DNA of 10,657 bases, from NCBI GenBank assembly GCA_025964065.1, contig JAOPZO010000042.1, forward strand, positions 1 to 10,657. The letters run 5' to 3'. The notes under the pieces are model-generated. The model saw nothing but the letters and a program-made list of their open reading frames with translations. It made no database searches and had not been told where the DNA came from. This DNA is from Solirubrobacterales bacterium (lineage in GTDB: Bacteria; Actinomycetota; Thermoleophilia; Solirubrobacterales; Solirubrobacteraceae). Within the stretch, counting starts at the first letter, position 1. The number at the start of each line of letters is the position of its first letter. This document shows positions 4,989-10,657 of this stretch, in pieces. The translations under genes and the position numbers were made by a program.

Positions 4989-6191
4989 TCACGACGCAGG
5001 CTCCCGAAGGTCCGCGCTGCGGACGCGGGGCTCCACAGCCCCCGCACCCAGGGCGACGACGAGGTCGAACACCGTGGCCGGATCGCGCAGCCGCTCCCCG
5101 TAGAGCTCGCGCACCTGCGTCATCCGGTACCGGACGGTCTGGGGGTGGACCACGAGGTCGGCCGCGACGTCGTCCCGTCGCCCTTGGTGCAGCAGCCAGG
5201 AGCGGAGCGTCTGCTCGAGGCGCAGGCGGACGCCCGGACGGAGGTCCGCGAGCGGCGAGAGGACGTGCGCGCGCAGGTCGGCGAGCGCGTCGGGGTCCGA
5301 CGTCGTGAGCAGGCTCGCGAGGTGCGCCTCCGTGTCGAGCGTCGTCCGCGTCGCCTTCGACGCCCGCAGCCGGCCCGCGCGGTTCACCGAGCCCACGACG
5401 TGGGTCCAAGGACGCGTCGGGCCGACGACCGCCTGGCGCTCCTGCAGGACCTCGAGGAGCCGTGCCCGCCGGTCGCCGCCCGCGTCCGGGACGAGCAGGA
5501 TCGCGACCTCGTCGAGGCCCGTGGCATCGCCCGGCAGCCGGAGCGTCCCGGCGTCGAGCACCGCGAGCGCGCGGCGGACCTGCGCCTCGGGCACGAGGAC
5601 CGCGGTGAGCGTCCCCGGTGGGCTCCACCCGGCGCGCTCGGCCGCGGCCTCGAGCTCCTCGCCGGGCGCCCCGTCGACCAGCAGCGCCCCGAGCCGCTCG
5701 AGGTAGAGCTCGCGGACCCGGCCCGTCGTCGCCTGCTCGTCGGCGTGCCCGGCCGCGCTCGCGGCCGACAGCTCGTCGATGTAGGCGAAGACCAGCCCGG
5801 CGAACTGCGCGATCGCCGCGGCGGGTTGGCCCGCGTCCACCAGGACGGAGGACTGGGTGCGCCAGGCCGCGCGCGCCCCGACGCGGTAGGCCGCCAGGAG
5901 CGCGTCCATCGTGCGACCGCTGCGGGCCTCCCCACGGCCGAGCTCGTAGGCGGCGGCGAGCGCGGCCTGCTGCGGCGTCCCCGGGTCGGAGGCGCCGGCC
6001 TCGGCCAGCCGCACCCAGCCGCCGAGCGCCATCTGGACGGCCTGCCCGATGCTCGCGCGCATCTCGCCGTGCAGCCAGCCCGCGTAGCCCGGGACCTCGG
6101 CGATCACCGCGAGCACCGTCTCCTCCGCCATCGCGGGCAGCCGGTCGCGCAGCTGCTGCGCCGTCCCCGGGTCGAGCGTCGCTCGCGTCAT
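4989..6191 (-). CDS. PucR/CdaR-type transcriptional regulator, 400 aa
   Basis: The C-terminus carries the helix-turn-helix of the PucR/CdaR class (HTH_30): RLEQTLRSWLLHQGRRDDVA (about 324-343), then AADLVVHPQTVRYRMTQVRE with HPQTVRYR as the recognition-helix hallmark (349-356), and LRDPATVFDLVVAL. The N-terminal 150 residues are helical (RDRLPAMAEETVLAVIAEVPGY, then GRTMDALLAAYRVGARAAWR) and resemble the RsbRD-like sensor region found in many actinobacterial members. The middle 165-300 is an alpha/beta region with a GGDEF-related look (VLVPEAQVRRALAVL). It lacks a phosphotransfer site, so the signal is likely a small molecule; this is inference. ATG at 6191-6189 has no good ribosome site. It is divergent from the reductase-desaturase operon, so it probably controls that operon and itself. 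It could act as activator or repressor. Confidence 0.9.
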   Translation of the reverse strand: MTRATLDPGTAQQLRDRLPAMAEETVLAVIAEVPGYAGWLHGEMRASIGQAVQMALGGWVRLAEAGASDPGTPQQAALAAAYELGRGEARSGRTMDALLAAYRVGARAAWRTQSSVLVDAGQPAAAIAQFAGLVFAYIDELSAASAAGHADEQATTGRVRELYLERLGALLVDGAPGEELEAAAERAGWSPPGTLTAVLVPEAQVRRALAVLDAGTLRLPGDATGLDEVAILLVPDAGGDRRARLLEVLQERQAVVGPTRPWTHVVGSVNRAGRLRASKATRTTLDTEAHLASLLTTSDPDALADLRAHVLSPLADLRPGVRLRLEQTLRSWLLHQGRRDDVAADLVVHPQTVRYRMTQVRELYGERLRDPATVFDLVVALGAGAVEPRVRSADLREPAS

Positions 6192-6222
6192 GTTGTTCGC
6201 TCAAGACAGAGAAAGCGCGAAA

Positions 6223-6239
6223 GTCCACGTCGCATGGAC
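6223..6239. promoter_or_regulatory. Palindromic operator candidate GTCCA-N7-TGGAC
   Basis: GTCCA (6223-6227) and TGGAC (6235-6239) are perfect inverted arms separated by 7 bases, in the 83-bp gap between the divergent regulator and reductase starts. It lies 24 bases upstream of the reductase -10 (6263-6268), a normal place for an activator. It would also overlap the transcription start predicted for the regulator from TAGGTT at 6248-6243 on the minus strand. This is a good geometry for one protein to control both directions. Binding by the PucR-type protein is inferred. Confidence 0.45.
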
Positions 6240-6262
6240 AAGAACCTACACCCTGGCGCGCG

Positions 6263-6277
6263 TACCTTCGACTTGTG
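6263..6277 (+). promoter_or_regulatory. Leaderless promoter of the reductase-desaturase operon
   Basis: TACCTT (6263-6268) fits TANNNT and is followed by 6 bases and the GTG start at 6275-6277. The geometry is the same as at the TVP38-like and propeller genes. No Shine-Dalgarno precedes the GTG, which supports a leaderless transcript. No -35 consensus is visible, which fits activator dependence. Confidence 0.6.
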
Positions 6278-7339
6278 GCCTCCTCCCTCCGCGACCGCGC
6301 CGTCGACCTCGTCGGGCTCCTCACGACCCCGATCCTCCCGGCCGACTACGTCGACCTCTTCGACCCGCTGCGTGCGGGCGCCGAGCTTCGGGGCCGGATC
6401 GTCGAGGTCCGTCCCGAGACGCGCGACGCCGTCACGCTCGTCATCCGGCCGGGCCGTGGCTGGGCCGGCCACACCCCCGGGCAGTACGTCCGCATCGGCC
6501 TCGACGTCGACGGCGTCCGCCAGTGGCGCGCCTACTCGCTGACCGGACCGGCCGACCGCGCCGACGGCTGCATCACGATCACGGTCAAGGCGATCCCCGA
6601 CGGCAGGGTCAGCACGCACGTCGTGCGCCGCGCCCGGGCCGGCATGCTCGTGCACCTCGACCAGGCCTGCGGCGACTTCACGCTCCCGGACCCCCGCCCG
6701 GCGAAGGTCCTGTTCGTCACCGCCGGCAGCGGCATCACCCCCGTCATGGGGATGCTGCGCGGCGCGCTCGACGACCTCGAGGACGTCGTCCTCGTCCACT
6801 CCGCCCCCGGTCCCGCGGACGTCATCTTCGCCGGCGAGCTGCGGCAGCTCGCCGCCCGCGGCCGCATCCGCCTCGTCGAGCGGCACACCGACACCGACGG
6901 CATGCTCGACGCCGACGCGCTCGCGGCGCTCGTCCCCGACCTCGCCGAGCGCGAGACCTGGGCCTGCGGCCCCGCCGGGATGCTCGACGCGCTCGAGGCC
7001 CGCTGGGCCGGGCTCGGCATCGACGCGCGGCTGCACACGGAGCGCTTCCGCCCCGCGCTCCTCGCAGTCGGCGACGGCGGCACCATCACCTTCACCACCA
7101 CGGAGCAGGAGGTCGACGCCGACGGCGCCACCTCGCTGCTCGACGCCGGCGAGGCCGCCGGCGTGCTCATGCCGTCCGGCTGCCGGATGGGCATCTGCTT
7201 CGGCTGCGTCGCGCCGTTGCGCGACGGCGCGGTGCGCGACCTGCGCACGGGCGAGCTGACCACCGCGAGCCCCGGCGACGGCGTGCTCGTCCAGACCTGC
7301 GTGTCGGCTGCGGCCGGCCCCTGCCAGATCGACCTCTAG
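6275..7339 (+). CDS. NAD(P)H:[2Fe-2S] oxidoreductase, electron donor to the desaturase (Rv3230c-like)
   Basis: A 354-aa three-domain flavoprotein. Residues 35-140 are the FAD-binding barrel, with HTPGQYVRIGL (66-76) and the flavin motif RAYSLT (85-90). Residues 143-260 are the NAD(P)H domain, with VLFVTAGSGITPVMGML (145-161) and WACGPAGM (229-236). Residues 265-354 are a plant-type ferredoxin domain whose cluster cysteines are C303, C308, C311 (CRMGICFGC) and C342. It should carry electrons from NAD(P)H through FAD and [2Fe-2S] to the desaturase di-iron site. The mycobacterial DesA3/Rv3230c pair, a stearoyl-CoA delta-9 desaturase and its reductase, has the same partner. GTG at 6275 is chosen because coding bias begins there and a TACCTT -10 sits 6 bases upstream. 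The desaturase start is 8 bases past its stop. About 30 N-terminal residues before the barrel may serve docking. NADH versus NADPH is not decided. Confidence 0.93.
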   Translation: MASSLRDRAVDLVGLLTTPILPADYVDLFDPLRAGAELRGRIVEVRPETRDAVTLVIRPGRGWAGHTPGQYVRIGLDVDGVRQWRAYSLTGPADRADGCITITVKAIPDGRVSTHVVRRARAGMLVHLDQACGDFTLPDPRPAKVLFVTAGSGITPVMGMLRGALDDLEDVVLVHSAPGPADVIFAGELRQLAARGRIRLVERHTDTDGMLDADALAALVPDLAERETWACGPAGMLDALEARWAGLGIDARLHTERFRPALLAVGDGGTITFTTTEQEVDADGATSLLDAGEAAGVLMPSGCRMGICFGCVAPLRDGAVRDLRTGELTTASPGDGVLVQTCVSAAAGPCQIDL

Positions 7340-7350
7340 GAGCCCTCATG
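7338..7350 (+). promoter_or_regulatory. Ribosome binding site overlapping the reductase stop codon
   Basis: AGGAG at 7338-7342 shares its first two bases with the reductase TAG (7337-7339) and lies five bases before the desaturase ATG at 7348. It is the strongest ribosome site in the window and marks termination-coupled translation of the two redox partners, which would keep their amounts matched. Confidence 0.75.
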
Positions 7351-8505
7351 ACCGCCATGCAGAAGAAGACCGACGACCCGACCGCGCACCTGAGCGCCGA
7401 GGACATCGCGTGCCTCGGCCGCGAGCTCGACGCGATCCGCGAGCAGGTCATCGCGAGCCGCGGCGAGCGCGACGCGGAGTACATCCGTGCGGTCATCGAC
7501 AACCAGCGCAAGCTCGAGCTCGCAAGCCGCGCCGTGCTCCTGTTCTCCCTGTTCCCGCCCGCGTGGATCGCCGGCACCGCCGGCCTCTCGGTCTCGAAGG
7601 TCCTCGAGAACATGGAGATCGGCCACAACGTCATGCACGGCCAGTGGGACTGGATGCGCGATCCCAAGATCCACTCGACGACGTGGGAGTGGGACAACGC
7701 CACGCCGTCGGACCAGTGGAAGCACTCCCACAACGACCTGCACCACACCTACACGAACGTCCTCGGCCACGACAACGACCTGGGCTACGGGATCATGCGC
7801 GTCGACGAGGACCAGCGCTGGCACCCGTTCTACCTCGGTCAGCCGCTCTGGAACGCGATCAACGCGCTGCTCTTCGAGTACGGGATCGCCGCCTACGACC
7901 TCGAGATCGGCAAGGCCCTGAAGGGGCGCAAGGACAAGGACGACTTCAAGGCTCAGGCCAAGGGCGTGCTGCGCAAGATCCGCAAGCAGGTCACCCGGGA
8001 CTACGTCGTGCACCCGATCCTGTCGGGGCCGTCCGCGCTCACGACGCTCGGGGCGAACATCACCGCGAACGTCGTGCGCAACGTGTGGACGCACTCCGTG
8101 ATCATGTGCGGCCACTTCCCCGAGGGCGTCGAGACCTTCGAGAAGACCTCGATCGAGGGCGAGACGCGCGGCGAGTGGTACCTGCGCCAGATGCTCGGCT
8201 CGGCGAACATCACCGGCAGCCCGTTCATGCACCTCATGACGGGGAACCTCTCCTTCCAGATCGAGCACCACCTCTTCCCCGACCTCCCGAGCAACCGGTA
8301 CAGCGAGATCGCGCCGAAGGTCAAGGAGCTCTTCGAGCGCTACGAGCTGACCTACACCGAGGGGCCGCTGCCGAAGCAGGTCGCCTCCGCCTGGCGGAAG
8401 GTCATCCGCCTCTCGCTCCCCAACGACGCGCTGCAGGACGCAGCCGCCGTCCTGCCCTTCACCCCGAGGACCGCCGCGCCGGAGCGGGAGGCCGTCGCGG
8501 CCTAG
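7348..8505 (+). CDS. Integral-membrane fatty-acyl desaturase, DesA3-like
   Basis: A 385-aa membrane-bound di-iron desaturase. All three histidine boxes are present: GHNVMHGQWDWM (H93, H97), HSHNDLHHTYTN (H128, H132, H133) and QIEHHLFPDLPSNRY (Q304, H307, H308). Further histidines at 249 and 256 sit where the family often has an extra ligand. A hydrophobic stretch at 62-83 and the region 165-182 are membrane or membrane-face segments. There is no cytochrome b5 domain, consistent with electrons coming from the neighbouring reductase. The likely reaction is O2-dependent introduction of a cis double bond in an acyl chain, with stearoyl-CoA at C9 the best guess from mycobacterial DesA3; substrate and position are inferred. 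AGGAG (7338-7342), overlapping the reductase stop, is a strong ribosome site 5 bases before ATG, so the two are coupled. ATG at 7357 is a minor alternative. Confidence 0.95.
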   Translation: MTAMQKKTDDPTAHLSAEDIACLGRELDAIREQVIASRGERDAEYIRAVIDNQRKLELASRAVLLFSLFPPAWIAGTAGLSVSKVLENMEIGHNVMHGQWDWMRDPKIHSTTWEWDNATPSDQWKHSHNDLHHTYTNVLGHDNDLGYGIMRVDEDQRWHPFYLGQPLWNAINALLFEYGIAAYDLEIGKALKGRKDKDDFKAQAKGVLRKIRKQVTRDYVVHPILSGPSALTTLGANITANVVRNVWTHSVIMCGHFPEGVETFEKTSIEGETRGEWYLRQMLGSANITGSPFMHLMTGNLSFQIEHHLFPDLPSNRYSEIAPKVKELFERYELTYTEGPLPKQVASAWRKVIRLSLPNDALQDAAAVLPFTPRTAAPEREAVAA

Positions 8506-8566
8506 CCGGACCGCACGTCACGTGGCGAACCGTCCGCCGACGGCGATGCCCGGCTCGCGCGCGGCC

Positions 8567-8851
8567 TCATCGGGTGAGCACCAACCGGAGCGCGCCCACG
8601 CTCCCCAGGACGAGGGCGAGGGGGATCGGGAGGCAGCAGCCACCCACCGAGACGCGTCCGCCGCCGCGGGTCCTCCGCGTGTAGGTGGGCACGGGGCCGA
8701 GGAGCCCGAACCCGCCACGGCGGGCGTGGCGGTGCCTGCTCGAGCTGATCAGGAGTGAGCCGGGCCGGCGGCGTACGGCGGACGACCTGCCGGGCCGGCC
8801 GAGGAGCCGACGCAGGAAGAGGGCACGGGCGATCCAGGAGAGGAAGACCAT
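8567..8851 (-). CDS. Small basic membrane-associated protein, 94 aa
   Basis: A very basic small protein with a hydrophobic N-terminal segment (MVFLSWIARALFLRRLL, 1-17), an Arg-rich middle (VRRRPGSLLISSSRHRHARR, then YTRRTRGGG), and a C-terminal block VGGCCLPIPLALVLGSVGAL (about 69-88) that would span or dip into the membrane. The phrase GCCLPIPL looks familiar from small actinobacterial proteins, but I cannot name a family. It starts at ATG 8851-8849; TAGGGC (8863-8858) six bases upstream is one base off the TANNNT pattern seen elsewhere. It ends 61 bases from the convergent desaturase. Overlapping frames on both strands are open in this GC-rich stretch, and a non-coding region cannot be excluded. 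Confidence 0.5.
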   Translation of the reverse strand: MVFLSWIARALFLRRLLGRPGRSSAVRRRPGSLLISSSRHRHARRGGFGLLGPVPTYTRRTRGGGRVSVGGCCLPIPLALVLGSVGALRLVLTR

Positions 8852-8944
8852 GACCCCGCCCTACCCGGAGCCGGGCCGGCAGCGCACGGGTCTTGCTCCG
8901 CTGTGATCGGCGGTGGTCTCCGGGGCCTCGTGCCCACGCCGGCG

Positions 8945-8959
8945 GCCGGCACGGCCGGC
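8945..8959. terminator. GC hairpin after the four-helix membrane protein gene
   Basis: GCCGGC (8945-8950) and GCCGGC (8954-8959) are complementary across the 3-base loop ACG. They lie 14 bases past the minus-strand stop at 8973 and within a wider GCCGGC-rich run from 8939. No T-run follows on the minus strand, so it is a weak call. Many actinobacterial genes end in such U-less hairpins. Confidence 0.3.
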
Positions 8960-8972
8960 GCGGGCAAGCGCC

Positions 8973-9506
8973 CTATCCGAGCCAGCGGTTGCTCGAGTAC
9001 GGCGGGAGCGTGCGGACGAACAGCATGAGGACCACCGTGGCGCCGAAGTAGCCGTAGAGGCTCGCGACGGACTCGTGCTGGGCCGTGGCGTTCTGGCCGA
9101 AGGAGAGCAGCCCGAACACGAGGAGCGCGGCGGCGAGGCCCGTCAGCAGGAGCGGCTTGCGCCGCGAGGGCCGGAACTCCCCGGTGAGGAGGCTCGCGGC
9201 GATGAGGAGGAACACCAGGCCCTCGAGGAGCGTGATGAGCACCCAGGCGGTCGTCGCGCCGGGGACGGTCCCGATGAAGGTCGCGTCGAACTGCTTCGCG
9301 AGGCCGGGTGCGATGTCGAAGCCGCCGTCCACCGCCTTGCTCCAGAAGCCGTAGAACATGAGCCCGCCGACCATCACGTACAGCCCGACGAGCGTGAACA
9401 GGTAGGCGAGCTTCTCGAACGGCCCCGCGGCGACCTCCTCGGGTCCGTGGGCGGCGAGGTTCGGGGCGACGGGGTCGCGGGTGGGCAGCGGGAGGGTGGT
9501 TGACAT
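8973..9506 (-). CDS. Four-helix membrane protein, possibly DoxX-like, 177 aa
   Basis: A polytopic membrane protein with four predicted helices: about 33-54 (LAYLFTLVGLYVMVGGLMFYGF), 87-107 (AWVLITLLEGLVFLLIAASLL), 118-137 (PLLLTGLAAALLVFGLLSFG) and 149-166 (SLYGYFGATVVLMLFVRT). Between helices 1 and 2 an external loop contains FWSKAVDGGFDIAPGLAKQFDATFIG. A single long first helix, a loop with a K-GF-D-APG-type phrase and three close helices recall DoxX-like proteins of unknown or redox-related function, but this is a loose likeness. The start ATG (9506-9504) was chosen because the 30-residue hydrophilic lead STTLPLPTRDPVAPNLAAHG is coding-like and GGGGAG lies upstream at long spacing; the open frame extends to 9575 without better evidence. 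It has no close neighbour on its strand. Confidence 0.82.
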   Translation of the reverse strand: MSTTLPLPTRDPVAPNLAAHGPEEVAAGPFEKLAYLFTLVGLYVMVGGLMFYGFWSKAVDGGFDIAPGLAKQFDATFIGTVPGATTAWVLITLLEGLVFLLIAASLLTGEFRPSRRKPLLLTGLAAALLVFGLLSFGQNATAQHESVASLYGYFGATVVLMLFVRTLPPYSSNRWLG

Positions 9507-9594
9507 GCCCCCATGCTCCCCGCCCCTGCGCCGCACGTCGTCCGTTGGGACTGCCCCCGCGCGTCCGTAGTCCACCGCGGGACGAGGACGTCGA

Positions 9595-10260
9595 TCAGGT
9601 CGGGCCCTGGTAGAGCCCGCGCGTGAGAGAGGTCCAGTTCCGCCAGGCCGTACCGTCCCAGTAGAAGTAGGCGAACACCGACACGTTGTCGTCGATGCAC
9701 GCCCACCCGAACGCCCGCCACGCGTAGCCCTCGGGGGCGATGTACCAGTACGCGTTCTCGCCGAGGACGTACGGGCTCGGCCACCACCTCCCGGGGTAGC
9801 ACAGCCAGGTGGTGCCGACCTGCAGCTTGATCTCGGAGAAGCCCGAGGTCGACCGGCTCGACCGGAAGGGGAACGGCGGGACGTCCAGCGGCGGAACGGC
9901 TGTGGCGGGCGGCGGCGGCGCGAGGGTGGGCGGCGGGGCGGCGGGCGGCGCGGGCGCCGGAGCCGGCCGACACGCCGTCCGGTACTCCGTGCTGCGGAGC
10001 TTCCCCTGCCGCGTCCTGCGGACGTTGAGGCGGACGACGCACGGACGCCCGTCCGTCGCGACGAAGCGCACCGAGCACGGGATCTTCCGCTGGCCCCTGC
10101 CGCACGAGACCTCCAGCGCGCTCGCCACGCCCCGCGCCAGGACCGACGTGCGCGCCTGCTTCTCGGCGTTGGCCCGGGTGAGCGAGGCGCCCTCCGCAGG
10201 CGCGGCCAGCGCCAGCGGGACCAACGTCAAGGCAAGCGCGCTCCTCCGCATCCACGTCAT
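9595..10260 (-). CDS. Secreted two-domain protein with Pro-rich linker, 221 aa
   Basis: Residues 1-25 are a signal peptide (MTWMRRSALALTLVPLALAA, with cleavage likely after AEGA). The first mature domain (26-97) has four cysteines (C53, C62, C74, C97) in SLTRANAEKQARTSVLA, then VSCGRGQRKIPCSVRFVATD, then GRPCVVRLNV, probably two disulfides. A Pro/Ala linker spans 98-131. The second domain (132-221) is rich in Trp and Tyr (LGENAYWYIAPEGYAWRAFG, then YFYWDGTAWRNW) with C154 and C188, perhaps a third disulfide. The layout of small Cys domain, rigid linker and aromatic domain suggests an extracellular binding protein acting on surface polymers; the ligand is unknown and no family is recognised. 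ATG at 10260 or 10251 both give a signal peptide. The first is preferred because the GGAG repeat leads into it. Confidence 0.82.
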   Translation of the reverse strand: MTWMRRSALALTLVPLALAAPAEGASLTRANAEKQARTSVLARGVASALEVSCGRGQRKIPCSVRFVATDGRPCVVRLNVRRTRQGKLRSTEYRTACRPAPAPAPPAAPPPTLAPPPPATAVPPLDVPPFPFRSSRSTSGFSEIKLQVGTTWLCYPGRWWPSPYVLGENAYWYIAPEGYAWRAFGWACIDDNVSVFAYFYWDGTAWRNWTSLTRGLYQGPT

Positions 10261-10261
10261 C

Positions 10262-10293
10262 TCGGCTCCTCGGCTCCTCGACTCCTCGGCTCC
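10262..10293 (-). repeat. Four 8-bp repeats forming a row of Shine-Dalgarno-like GGAG motifs
   Basis: Four tandem 8-base units, TCGGCTCC three times and TCGACTCC once, at 10262-10293. On the minus strand each unit reads GGAGCCGA or GGAGTCGA, so GGAG recurs every 8 bases right up to the ATG at 10260. The unit length is not a multiple of three, and the array is entirely in the 5' leader. Confidence 0.8.
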
Positions 10294-10296
10294 TCG

Positions 10297-10302
10297 ACAC
10301 TA
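10297..10302 (-). promoter_or_regulatory. Putative -10 of the secreted-protein gene
   Basis: TAGTGT (10302-10297, minus strand) fits TANNNT. Transcription starting about 7 bases downstream would give a leader of roughly 30 bases made almost entirely of the GGAG repeat array. No -35 is visible. Confidence 0.4.
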
Positions 10303-10572
10303 CGCCCGACGAGCGTGCGCCCGGTGGGCATCGTCGAGGGTCCTCGCGGTGCTTTCGGGCCGCCTCGAGGATGCGGGTGGAGGTGGACCGTCACCCGCGC
10401 GGTCACCCGTCCGCAGGGCTTCCGCGCGATGCGCGCGATCCCCCACGGCCCGCCGGCCCGGCAGCAGTCCGTCTGCCGCGCGGTCCGCCGGCTCGTCCAC
10501 GCCGCGGACCCGAGCTGCAGGAGTCCATCAAGCGGCGCGTGCAGCCGTCTGACCCAACCGGTCCGCGGGCGC
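10303..10572. other. Non-coding gap with a direct repeat
   Basis: About 270 bp without a supported gene on either strand; open frames here have arginine/proline-rich shadow compositions. The only structure noted is a direct repeat GTCACCCG at 10390-10397 and 10402-10409, 12 bases apart, which could be a regulator site on one DNA face. Confidence 0.4.
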
Positions 10573-10657
10573 TCAGTCGAGGACGGCGTCGAGCGCCGCG
10601 GAGAAGCTCGCGCGCAGCCCGGCGCGCTCGAGCGCGTCGAGCCCGCGGGCGGTCGAG
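10573..10657 (-). CDS. 3' end of a minus-strand gene (27 residues visible)
   Basis: Reading leftward from the window edge, the last 27 codons give STARGLDALERAGLRASFSA then ALDAVLD and TGA (10575-10573). Nearly every third position is G or C, and the amphipathic pattern is natural for a C-terminal helix, unlike the Arg/Pro-rich readings of the other frames. The family cannot be told from so short a piece. Confidence 0.6.
   Translation of the reverse strand, partial: STARGLDALERAGLRASFSAALDAVLD

Noticed and set aside
4582..6324. 580-residue minus-strand frame across the regulator
   Set aside because: Over most of its length it is a low-complexity Arg/Ala/Gly shadow of the regulator; only its last third, downstream of 4992, is discussed as a possible remnant.
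6190..8684. Long plus-strand frames rich in Arg/Pro/His overlapping the reductase and desaturase
   Set aside because: They are shadow frames of high-GC genes; the alternative frames carry all the family motifs.
1..10657. CRISPR array, rRNA or complete insertion sequence
   Set aside because: No regularly spaced repeats of 20 bases or more, no rRNA-like sequence and no transposase motif were seen on either strand.

Overview
The window looks like a chromosomal segment of a high-GC actinobacterium. Real genes have a strong preference for G or C at the third codon position, GTG starts occur, several genes carry a TANNNT -10 element 6-7 bases before the start codon (leaderless transcription), and the tRNA gene does not encode CCA. 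The style of the small secreted proteins and the DesA3-like desaturase pair would fit Thermoleophilia/Solirubrobacterales, but that placement is an impression from memory.

Layout. (1) 1-1710, minus strand: a run of four genes reading leftward. These are a 70-aa protein, an overlapping 183-aa helical protein, a TVP38/TMEM64 (DedA superfamily) membrane protein with its own leaderless promoter, and the 5' end of a small secreted protein cut by the window edge. (2) 1762-2886, plus: a 374-aa beta-propeller-like protein transcribed divergently from the 70-aa gene; the two starts are flanked by mirror-image TACGGT -10 elements. A tRNA with anticodon CAT follows (2930-3003). (3) 3152-3535, plus: a small unknown acidic protein behind a pair of competing hairpins. 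(4) 3532-4412, minus: a type II toxin-antitoxin pair whose RelE/ParE-like toxin has a C-terminal frameshift, then a tRNA 3'-end-like fragment, a long inverted repeat and a decayed excisionase/AlpA-type DNA-binding gene. Together the last three read as the scar of an integrated element. (5) 4427-4645, minus: a CDGSH iron-sulfur protein. A 343-bp stretch with traces of a degraded or unusual gene separates it from a PucR/CdaR-type regulator (4989-6191, minus). (6) 6275-8505, plus: a two-gene operon encoding an NAD(P)H:FAD:[2Fe-2S] reductase and an integral-membrane fatty-acyl desaturase, divergent from the regulator. (7) 8567-10260, minus: a small hydrophobic protein, a four-helix membrane protein (possibly DoxX-like) and a secreted two-domain protein with a row of four Shine-Dalgarno-like repeats. 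The last bases (10573-10657) hold the 3' end of another minus-strand gene.

The clearest functional unit is reductase plus desaturase. Electrons should pass from NAD(P)H through FAD and the plant-type [2Fe-2S] cluster to the desaturase di-iron centre, as in the mycobacterial DesA3/Rv3230c pair. The divergent PucR-type protein is the natural candidate regulator, and a GTCCA-N7-TGGAC palindrome lies between them. The most unusual material is 3590-4412, where several independent signs of decay cluster around a putative attachment site.
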